Source of the DNA: Porticoccaceae bacterium
GTDB taxonomy: Bacteria > Pseudomonadota > Gammaproteobacteria > Pseudomonadales > Porticoccaceae
DNA length: 5,278 nucleotides
Assembly (NCBI GenBank): GCA_002692165.1
Contig: NZJL01000058.1
Location: 3,167 to 8,444 of the forward strand
Reading direction: 5' to 3'
This document shows, in pieces, positions 1-5,278 of this stretch. The notes below the pieces were generated by a model. That model was not told the DNA's origin. It searched no databases and saw nothing but the letters and a program-made list of their open reading frames with translations. Numbering within the stretch: position 1 is the first letter of the stretch; each line of letters opens with the position of its first letter. The position numbers and the translations under genes are program-made.

Positions 1-2
1 GA

Positions 3-257
3 GAGTCTGGTGCAATCTCTTCATACCTTTATAGCTCAAATGAATCCTTCAAACAAAGCGCCCAAGACGCTTTCGCCGATGCTGGCGCATCGCTGTGGTG
101 TAACATGACTGCACCCATGCCGATGAATTTTGCAGCAGCATACAGCGATTATCACGTAACAGGTCTTAATTCTTCAGGAAACGCTTGTCTTGCCGATCTA
201 GCTTTTGTTGCCGATAGGTTCAGAATCGTGCAGTTTCGGGAGCCACTAACATCATAA
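3..257 (+). CDS. C-terminal fragment of a probable aldehyde dehydrogenase superfamily protein (5' end outside window)
   Basis: The frame is open from the left edge to TAA at 255-257 and gives about 84 residues, so only the C-terminus is visible. It opens with ESGAISSYLYSSNESF, resembling the aldehyde dehydrogenase segment in which a short 'aa.ly.sd' strand precedes a helix and a small-residue turn (ADAGASLWCN). It then has a proline- and methionine-rich stretch (TAPMPMNF), a SDYHVTGLN segment, and an end (ADLAFVADRFRIVQFREP) like the closing strand of the family. The catalytic Cys and Glu and the NAD-binding fold would lie upstream, outside the window. Members oxidise aldehydes to acids or acyl-CoA with NAD(P). 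The stop overlaps the beginning of the next gene's frame, so the two are probably co-transcribed. The family call rests on pattern memory of a short tail and is moderate; substrate is unknown. Confidence 0.5.
   Translation, partial: ESGAISSYLYSSNESFKQSAQDAFADAGASLWCNMTAPMPMNFAAAYSDYHVTGLNSSGNACLADLAFVADRFRIVQFREPLTS
238..242 (+). promoter_or_regulatory. Possible ribosome binding site for the lipocalin-like gene
   Basis: GGGAG lies inside the end of the upstream gene, 8 bases before ATC (251) and 11 bases before ATA (254). It is a plausible Shine-Dalgarno match and favours a start near 251-254 over the ATG at 383, which has no purine-rich site in front of it. Confidence 0.4.
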
Positions 258-679
258 GCACTGGCGACATTATCGGGGCGTGGAAGCTAACAAAGTGGCG
301 GATAGAGCATGATGACGGCAGGGTTCGCTACCCATTTGGCCGCGACGCCTATGGCCAGATTCTATACACTCATGACTACCGAATGTCGGCAGTCATTATG
401 CGACAAGCTCGACCCTGTTTCGCTCAAGAAAGTGCCCGGCAACTGACAATAGATCAAAAAGCTGATGCCTTCGACAGCTATTTCCATTATTCAGGTAGAT
501 GGGTCATCGAAAATCATGATCTCATCCATACTGTAGAGTTCTCTCTCAATCAAGGGTTCATCGGCACTAAACAAAGACGCCATGCTCAAATGTCGGGTGA
601 TCGCAATCTAGTGCTGTCCGCCCAAGAAAAGAGTAATGGCGGCGCAATCCGTCATCACTATTTAGAGTGGCGCAGGTAA
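254..679 (+). CDS. Lipocalin-like domain protein, with a non-standard or lost start codon
   Basis: The reading frame is open from 218 and ends at TAA 677-679. Counting from ATA at 254 gives 141 residues, a usual size for the lipocalin-like family. Visible conserved blocks: GAWKL at residues 8-12 (the G-x-W start of the first strand), RYPFGRDAYGQILYT at 25-39, RMSAVIMRQARP from residue 43, FDSYFHYSGRW in the middle, a HTVEFSLN strand, GTKQRR, and a terminal HHYLEWRR. The family folds as a small beta-barrel; ligands and roles are mostly unknown, though members often sit beside catabolic genes. No ATG, GTG or TTG occurs in frame between the stop at 215 and ATG 383. Starting at 383 would remove the first 43 residues, including GxW, so I place the start at ATA 254; ATC 251 is the alternative. 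The gene overlaps the previous stop by four bases and ends two bases before the esterase ATG. Family call is strong; the exact start is not. Confidence 0.7.
   Translation: MSTGDIIGAWKLTKWRIEHDDGRVRYPFGRDAYGQILYTHDYRMSAVIMRQARPCFAQESARQLTIDQKADAFDSYFHYSGRWVIENHDLIHTVEFSLNQGFIGTKQRRHAQMSGDRNLVLSAQEKSNGGAIRHHYLEWRR
674..676 (+). promoter_or_regulatory. Short ribosome binding site deciding the esterase start
   Basis: AGG in the last codons of the lipocalin-like gene sits 5 bases before ATG 682. This supports ATG 682 over the in-frame GTG at 667, which lies inside the upstream gene. The match is short, so coupling to translation of the preceding gene is likely. Confidence 0.35.
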
Positions 680-681
680 TC

Positions 682-2178
682 ATGAGTTTCCTAGAGATCA
701 AAATACTGTTTTTAGGGTTATTTTCCGGAATCTCGTCAGATATCAAAGCAAACTGCGAAATCCTCACAGCGGTGGATTTATTGCCGAGGGTTCAGATTTC
801 ATCCAGTGAACCAGTGTCAGATCGGAGAGAGTTGCCCGAGTTTTGTCAAATAAAAGGTGAGATAAGACCAAATATAGGGTTCGAGGCAAGGCTCCCCATT
901 ACAGGGTGGAATGGCAAATACTTCCAAGCGGGATGCGGCGGATACTGCGGACAAATTTTACCTGATCGAGAAACGCACTCAAACGCAATCAATCATGCGT
1001 TGCGACGAGGTTATGCAACCATCACAACCGATGGCGGCCATCAATCTCACAGTATAGGGGATGCGAGTTGGGCTACGAATCATGAGGTAGAAAGAATCTA
1101 TGCGAGCGAGGTCATTCCGCTAACATACGCCGCAGCATTAGAAATAATTGATAAAATCTACGGGCGAAAACCTTCCTATTCTTATTTTTCAGGTTGTTCC
1201 AATGGAGGGCGCTTGGCAGCAAAAGCGGCTCAAGAATATCCTTCGCTGTTCAATGGAATTATTTCTGGCTGCCCCGTTCTCAATCTATCTGGCAGCGGCG
1301 GCATCCTCGCATCACACGTTCTACGGGCGAATCTCGATGCTTCTGGTGAAACAATTCTTGACGAAAAATTTAAAGCTAAGTTGCCCATGTTAGAGAAAAA
1401 TTCGATCGCCCAATGTGATGCACTCGATGGCAACATCGATGGCGCAATTCAAAAGCCTCAAGACTGCTTCGTTATCCTTAACCAAATACCAGACTGCGAT
1501 CACGCGGAAACACCGTCATGCTTAACAGTGGACGAGAAAAAAGTGGTCAGAAAGCTTTATGATGGACCGGTTAACTCTGCTGGCGAAAAACTTTTCTATG
1601 GTATTCCTCCGGGCAGTGAGCGCTATTGGGAGGTCTGGCATTTAGGCAATAAAGAAAAACCCTCAATTGGAACTCTCCTCGCTGAAGGATTCTTGCCTTT
1701 CCTAGGATTTCCTGAAGACCCTGACGGCTTCAACGCCACCGATTTTGATCTGGATAATGACATCTCGAAGCTCGATGCACAGGGCCGACTTTTGGATGCA
1801 TTGAATCCAGACCTAAAAGCTTTTTCCAAGGCGGGAGGGAAAATGATTATGTGGCATGGGCAGGCCGATCCCCTTGTGCTGCATGAGCAGAGCATCGACT
1901 ACTATACTGATGTAGTCGATAAGCTAGGCAAAAATACTACGGACGACTTTTTCCGCCTCTTTCTAGTGCCGACCATGGGGCACTGCTGGGAACTCCCGGC
2001 TAAGATGCCTGATCGCATGAACATGCTGCAAGTGTTGGAGAATTGGGTAGAAAATGGCTCTGCACCTGATGAAATTATCGCGCGCAGTAATGATGATGAC
2101 GGGCACGGTTCCTTGAGCGGAAAGATAGGTAAACTTCGCCCATACCCGAGCCTAGCATCCTATTCTGATCAGAATTAA
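682..2178 (+). CDS. Tannase/feruloyl esterase family hydrolase, probably exported
   Basis: A 498-residue alpha/beta hydrolase of the tannase and feruloyl esterase family, which also holds MHETase. It cleaves carboxylic esters, typically of aromatic acids. Residues 8-18 are hydrophobic and a signal cleavage after A23 (IKA/NC) is plausible, though the n-region is weakly charged. The nucleophile motif GCSNGGR gives Ser173; WHGQADP gives Asp396; MGHCW gives His434. Cys172 and Cys435, next to Ser and His, form the family's hallmark disulfide. A lid calcium loop CDALDGNIDGAI supplies Asp246, Asp249 and Asp253. Cys245/Cys262 and Cys272/Cys280 match the spacing of known lid disulfides; Cys85 and Cys89 lie in GCGGYCG. 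MHETase carries Glu right after the serine, whereas this protein has Asn174, so it is closer to the general esterase pattern. The C-terminus is short and lacks the usual last Cys pair. An in-frame GTG at 667 would add five residues. It is last in the plus-strand run. Family is nearly certain; substrate is unknown. Confidence 0.93.
   Translation: MSFLEIKILFLGLFSGISSDIKANCEILTAVDLLPRVQISSSEPVSDRRELPEFCQIKGEIRPNIGFEARLPITGWNGKYFQAGCGGYCGQILPDRETHSNAINHALRRGYATITTDGGHQSHSIGDASWATNHEVERIYASEVIPLTYAAALEIIDKIYGRKPSYSYFSGCSNGGRLAAKAAQEYPSLFNGIISGCPVLNLSGSGGILASHVLRANLDASGETILDEKFKAKLPMLEKNSIAQCDALDGNIDGAIQKPQDCFVILNQIPDCDHAETPSCLTVDEKKVVRKLYDGPVNSAGEKLFYGIPPGSERYWEVWHLGNKEKPSIGTLLAEGFLPFLGFPEDPDGFNATDFDLDNDISKLDAQGRLLDALNPDLKAFSKAGGKMIMWHGQADPLVLHEQSIDYYTDVVDKLGKNTTDDFFRLFLVPTMGHCWELPAKMPDRMNMLQVLENWVENGSAPDEIIARSNDDDGHGSLSGKIGKLRPYPSLASYSDQN
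2162..2175. repeat. 14-base perfect palindrome at the end of the esterase gene
   Basis: ATTCTGATCAGAAT reads the same on both strands. It covers the last esterase codons and ends in the stop region. In RNA it could form a five-pair stem with a GAUC loop. It may be coincidental, since a 14-base palindrome is not very rare over 5 kb. Confidence 0.4.
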
Positions 2179-2197
2179 TAGATCATCTTCTCAGACG

Positions 2198-2251
2198 CCC
2201 CTGGTTAAAAAGGGGGCACATCACTTGATTGACCTGCCCCCAAAATCTTTT
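2198..2251 (+). terminator. Possible terminator of the plus-strand gene run
   Basis: After the esterase stop there are two mutually exclusive hairpins: CCCCT (2198-2202) with AGGGG (2211-2215), and GGGGGCA (2212-2218) with TGCCCCC (2235-2241). The second is followed by AAAATCTTTT, so the T run begins late and is interrupted. Termination in this direction is plausible but weaker than on the other strand. Confidence 0.4.
2207..2241 (-). terminator. Rho-independent terminator of the TonB-dependent receptor gene
   Basis: On the minus strand, a perfect 7-bp GC-rich stem (GGGGGCA with TGCCCCC) encloses a 16-base loop and is followed at once by five T. It begins 12 bases after the receptor stop codon. 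The long loop is a weakness, but stem, T run and position fit an intrinsic terminator lying between convergent genes. Confidence 0.65.
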
Positions 2252-2253
2252 AA

Positions 2254-4542
2254 TCAGAAATTATAATCAAGCTTCAGTGTTATATTCCGTGGACGTTGGT
2301 AAAAAGAATAATAAGCGATTCCGTCCAAGGCGCCCCCTGAGGCAAGCCTTACGAAGGTTCTACCAAGAGGCAAACCGACACCAAACACTTTAACTCTCTC
2401 ATCCGTTAAGTTATCGCCTATCAAAGAGATCCGCCAGGCACCACTCGCGCTTGACAGGCCTACGTGCGCGCCAAGCTTAGTAAAACCATTTTCAGTGTGA
2501 AGGCTATCATGTGCTGTTGAAAGCAAATAATCAGACGAATGACTGGCGTTTATATTCAAATCCAATAACATTCCGGAAGACAGGGCCGTTTCATAGTTTA
2601 TGCCAAAATTTGCCGTCGTATCAGGCAAAAAAGGAGCGGTGTATCCGGTCCTATCACAGTAGCCTGCGACAGGTGTTTCGCTGTAACCACATTGACCAGT
2701 TTTGAAATCGGTGTACTTAAAGTCCATTGAGGCGGCGCTTGCATAAAGCTCAAAGCCATCTGATATAAGAAAACGTCCGTCCAGTTCAACGCCTTCTAGT
2801 TCGGAAGCAGAAACATTACCAACAAAAAAGCTCAAAACACCATCGAAAATTGACGTCTGTTGGTTCTCATACTCTGTCTTAAATAAAGTAAGGTTGAGTT
2901 CCATCCGGTCGGAAGCGTACTTGAGCCCCAACTCAATATTTTCTGCGTCCTCGTTTTGAAACTCGAAAGTCCCCGCCGGCGCGCCAGTAACCGTGGCCGT
3001 TCCGGGTGCCGAGTTACTCCGAATATCGTAGCCCCCTCCTTTCGAACCTTCGGAGTAGGAAACATGGAAGGCAAGATCATCATTCATTTGATACTGAAAA
3101 CGCAACAAGGGATCAAACGAGCTCTCCTCCCGAGAACCCGAAATGTTGTGCGGATAGACATTCAGCACTGCCGCCCATAGCCCAAGAATAGGTGGACTAG
3201 CTAGGTTGCCACCAGCTCCGTATACGGACAGAGCTCGCATGGCGTCTTTTTCTTCTTTCGTGTAGCGAGCACCAACTGTCAGATTCAGTTGTTCGGTAAT
3301 TTCATAGTCGCCTTGCGCAAAAACTGACCAGCGATCGGAGCTCTGCTCGTACTGCCTTGCCCAACGAGTGCCGTTGACGAGGGAGACGGGCGGCCCTGCG
3401 AGCACAAAGAAACTACCCAACGGAACTCCATCGGTCACAGAGACATCCTCCGTCTGATAAAAGATGCCTCCGATATAGTCAAATCGCTCACCTCCAGCTG
3501 AGGCGATGCGTATTTCCTGTGAGAATTGCTCGAAATCCTCGGTCTGGTTCGTGCCATCTAAAATGAGGTTTCTGGTGTAGTCTACGTCCAAGACCTCGGA
3601 ACTATCATACTCAACGAAAGCTGACACAGAGGTGACAGAGTGACCATTCCAATCATTTTCAGCGGTCAAAACAAACGTTTGCATCTCATTTTTGGAGAAA
3701 ACATCGCCGCTAGCACGCACCCAATCCTCCTCTAATTCAACTCCAATTGGACCAGCAAAAACTAATCCATAACCACCTTGAGGATTCAAGGCTTCCATTG
3801 AATAACCGAAGCTATCAAACTCAGCCATCTCAGCCTTAAAGTTAACACTGAAATCCTCGCCATCGTCCCATGCGAGCTGTGCCCGAACGAAAGTCTCCTC
3901 TCTTTGAGGCTCCATTCGCTGCATTTGGGTATTATTGATCCAGCCATCCATGTCTCTGTAGGAAACGGTTAGGCGGCCGCTTAAAGAGTCAGAAAGCGGC
4001 CCCGAGACCACCCCAAGCACTTGAGATTCTTCGTGTTCGGACTCATAGGAAACCGAAATCTTGCCCTCGAACTCATCAGTGGGTTTAGCAGTTATGACGC
4101 TGATGGCACCTGCTATTGCGTTTTTTCCAAAGATGGTTGGTTGCGGCCCGCGAAGGACTTCTACACGCTCAAGATCCACTAGAGGCGTTCTAACGAGTTG
4201 TGCCCGACCATAAGGGACCCCGTCAAAATACATTGCAACAGATTGGTCGAAGCCCTTATTATTGCCCGTCGTTACCCCCCGCACCTGAATTGTGGAATCG
4301 ATAGCCCCCTCATAAATATTCACGTTAGGCATCGATTGTGACAACGTTGCCAAACTGTCGATGCTTCTGTTCTCCAATGTCTCTCCAGTTACTGCAGAAA
4401 TTGAAATCGGTACTTCACTTAAAGACTCGGCACGCTTTTGAGCCGTCACTACAATTTCTTCCAACGACTGCGCTGATACGAAGCTCGCGAAGTTCATTGC
4501 GATCCCAACTGACACAATTAAAGATTTAACCTTTGCTGTCAT
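2254..4542 (-). CDS. TonB-dependent outer-membrane receptor
   Basis: A complete 762-residue receptor that would import a ligand across the outer membrane using TonB/ExbB/ExbD energy. Residues 1-24 form a signal peptide (two Lys, hydrophobic core, VSA/QS cleavage). The TonB box is EEIVVTA at 28-34. The plug spans about 43-153, with IQVRGV (85-90), AMYFDGVPYGR (103-113) and DLERVEVLRGP (123-133). The barrel follows, with late strand motifs such as LGLKYASDRMELNLTLFKTEY and GDNLTDERV, and ends in KLDYNF, the terminal aromatic expected for barrel assembly. The only two cysteines, 618 and 629, lie close together and probably form a disulfide in an external loop. GGGGGA at 4549-4554 is an SD-like site 6 bases before ATG. 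The ligase gene lies upstream on the same strand and the esterase converges downstream. The architecture is that of catabolite-uptake receptors of marine bacteria rather than a recognised siderophore or vitamin receptor, but the ligand cannot be assigned. Confidence 0.95.
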   Translation of the reverse strand: MTAKVKSLIVSVGIAMNFASFVSAQSLEEIVVTAQKRAESLSEVPISISAVTGETLENRSIDSLATLSQSMPNVNIYEGAIDSTIQVRGVTTGNNKGFDQSVAMYFDGVPYGRAQLVRTPLVDLERVEVLRGPQPTIFGKNAIAGAISVITAKPTDEFEGKISVSYESEHEESQVLGVVSGPLSDSLSGRLTVSYRDMDGWINNTQMQRMEPQREETFVRAQLAWDDGEDFSVNFKAEMAEFDSFGYSMEALNPQGGYGLVFAGPIGVELEEDWVRASGDVFSKNEMQTFVLTAENDWNGHSVTSVSAFVEYDSSEVLDVDYTRNLILDGTNQTEDFEQFSQEIRIASAGGERFDYIGGIFYQTEDVSVTDGVPLGSFFVLAGPPVSLVNGTRWARQYEQSSDRWSVFAQGDYEITEQLNLTVGARYTKEEKDAMRALSVYGAGGNLASPPILGLWAAVLNVYPHNISGSREESSFDPLLRFQYQMNDDLAFHVSYSEGSKGGGYDIRSNSAPGTATVTGAPAGTFEFQNEDAENIELGLKYASDRMELNLTLFKTEYENQQTSIFDGVLSFFVGNVSASELEGVELDGRFLISDGFELYASAASMDFKYTDFKTGQCGYSETPVAGYCDRTGYTAPFLPDTTANFGINYETALSSGMLLDLNINASHSSDYLLSTAHDSLHTENGFTKLGAHVGLSSASGAWRISLIGDNLTDERVKVFGVGLPLGRTFVRLASGGALDGIAYYSFYQRPRNITLKLDYNF

Positions 4543-4631
4543 AACTTATCCCCCAATCAAAAGACTTAAAACCGCTTCCCAAAAACTCACCCCTCTATAT
4601 TGCCCTATGTAGGTGCGTGGATACAATACAA

Positions 4632-4659
4632 TTGATAAAAGTGCCCAAAACAAGTGCAA
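4632..4659 (-). promoter_or_regulatory. Weak candidate promoter for the receptor gene
   Basis: On the minus strand, TTGCAC (4654-4659) resembles a -35 box and TATCAA (4632-4637) a -10 box, with a 16-base spacer. This would give a leader of about 80 bases before ATG 4542. A repeated GCACTT (4652-4657 and 4639-4644) overlaps it. I see no convincing terminator after the ligase gene, so read-through from it is also possible. The rest of the 134-base gap holds only the SD-like site. Confidence 0.25.
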
Positions 4660-4676
4660 TCTATCTGTCCAATAGC

Positions 4677-5278
4677 TCAACCCTGTTGTAGCTTTTTTCG
4701 ATCAATCTTGTTCATGACATTTCTCGGCAAAGCTTCAATAAGATCGAGCCTCTCAGGCCATTTAAACTTTGCAACGCCCAAATTACGTAAAAAAGCGGTC
4801 AACTGGTGAAGCGATAGCGTTTTCCCTTCGTGAAGAACAACAAAGGCGCATATCTTCTCTCCCAAAATGTGATCGGGATAGCTGGCTACTGCGCCCTCTG
4901 ATATTGATGGATGGCGACTCAACACCTCATCTAACTCCTCAGGTGATATGTTGATGCCCCCTCGAATTATCAGTGATTTTCTTCGGCCAACGAAGCGGTA
5001 ATATTGATTTTTTTGCCCCACGATCTCAAAAAGATCCCCGGAGCGAAAATAACCATCTGGAGAGAAAGCTTCCTCATTATCTTGCGGTGAGTTGTAGTAA
5101 CCGTCAAAAACAGTCGGACCTTTGATAAGACATTCCCCGACGCTACCTGGTTCAACTATTTCTTCCCCCGAGTCCATGTCAACTAATTTCGTGCTTATTT
5201 GCCTGGAAATCCTGTTATTCCAGTTAAATTCATTCCGCCCAAAACGAGGGAAGAAACTAGCTCGTTCTTCAGAATCAG
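4677..5278 (-). CDS. C-terminal part of an acyl-CoA synthetase / AMP-dependent ligase (5' end outside window)
   Basis: The minus-strand frame is open from the right edge to TGA at 4677-4679 and gives about 200 residues. ATG at 5177 is internal, because family-like sequence continues upstream of it, so the true start lies outside the window. Visible adenylating-enzyme motifs in order: GEEIVEPGSVGECLIKGP, GYYNSP, GYFRSGDL (the conserved Asp that holds the AMP ribose), GRRKSLIIRGGINISPEELD (A8 hinge and start of the C-terminal domain), then PRNVMNKIDRKKL with the A10 catalytic lysine (codon 4707-4709). Such enzymes activate a carboxylic acid as acyl-AMP and then as a CoA thioester. The pattern resembles medium-chain, aromatic or cyclohexanecarboxylate CoA ligases, but the substrate pocket is mostly outside the window. 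Two deviations: Ser where the hinge Asp/Lys usually sits, and Asn instead of Gly before the A10 lysine. It lies 134 bases upstream of the receptor on the same strand. Confidence 0.9.
   Translation of the reverse strand, partial: DSEERASFFPRFGRNEFNWNNRISRQISTKLVDMDSGEEIVEPGSVGECLIKGPTVFDGYYNSPQDNEEAFSPDGYFRSGDLFEIVGQKNQYYRFVGRRKSLIIRGGINISPEELDEVLSRHPSISEGAVASYPDHILGEKICAFVVLHEGKTLSLHQLTAFLRNLGVAKFKWPERLDLIEALPRNVMNKIDRKKLQQG

Noticed and set aside
215..257. Programmed frameshift joining the aldehyde dehydrogenase-like protein to the lipocalin-like protein
   Set aside because: No classic slippery heptamer is visible in the short shared open stretch, and an ATGA-type overlap with a mutated start explains the junction more simply.
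383..679. 98-residue protein starting at ATG 383 as the complete gene
   Set aside because: Conserved lipocalin-like sequence continues in frame about 35 residues upstream, including the G-x-W motif, and no ribosome binding site precedes 383.
667..681. GTG 667 as the esterase start
   Set aside because: It lies inside the end of the upstream gene; ATG 682 has AGG at a fair spacing and begins directly with the probable signal peptide.
2832..3191. Several 60-90 residue open frames inside the receptor and esterase genes
   Set aside because: They lie within strongly supported genes in other frames, show no recognisable domain or ribosome binding site, and fit shadow frames.
3742..3753. Short palindrome around CCAATTGG inside the receptor gene
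   Set aside because: It is only about ten bases long, lies in coding sequence, and is expected by chance.
4543..4676. Small gene or structured RNA in the gap before the receptor
   Set aside because: No open frame with a good start and no extended stem was found; only a weak promoter-like pair and an SD-like site are visible.
4677..5177. ATG 5177 as the true start of a small 166-residue ligase-like protein
   Set aside because: The frame stays open to the window edge and the residues before it look like normal ligase sequence, so this is an internal Met of a truncated view.

Overview
The window looks like part of a chromosome of a Gram-negative bacterium with an outer membrane, most likely a marine or soil proteobacterium. 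This rests on a full-length TonB-dependent outer-membrane receptor of the 'EEIVVTAQKR' type, common in marine Gammaproteobacteria and in Sphingomonadales, a secreted disulfide-rich esterase, and moderate GC content. The sequence alone does not fix the genus. I see no mobile elements, RNA genes or CRISPR arrays.

Layout. Left half, plus strand: a tightly packed run of three genes. (1) The C-terminal end of a probable aldehyde-dehydrogenase-superfamily enzyme (3-257, cut by the left edge). (2) A lipocalin-like domain protein (254-679) with no ATG, GTG or TTG in front of its conserved N-terminus. (3) A complete tannase/feruloyl esterase family hydrolase (682-2178). A GC-rich hairpin region of about 75 bases follows. 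Right half, minus strand: the C-terminal part of an acyl-CoA synthetase/AMP-dependent ligase (4677 to the right edge), a 134-base gap with a possible promoter, then a TonB-dependent receptor (2254-4542). The receptor converges on the esterase across the shared hairpin.

How the parts may work together (inference): the receptor could import an ester-linked, probably aromatic or hydroxylated compound. The exported tannase-family esterase could hydrolyse it. The ligase could activate the released acid as a CoA thioester, and the aldehyde dehydrogenase could oxidise an aldehyde intermediate. The lipocalin-like protein may bind a hydrophobic ligand. The substrate cannot be read from the sequence.

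The most unusual observation is the start of the lipocalin-like gene. Its frame is open through the preceding gene's stop, but the only codons in the right place are ATC and ATA. One G-to-A change at 256 would have turned an ordinary ATGA stop/start overlap into ATAA, leaving the upstream stop intact and removing the downstream ATG. I found no clear sign of a wholly new type of system; the locus reads as a catabolic and uptake cluster of unknown substrate.
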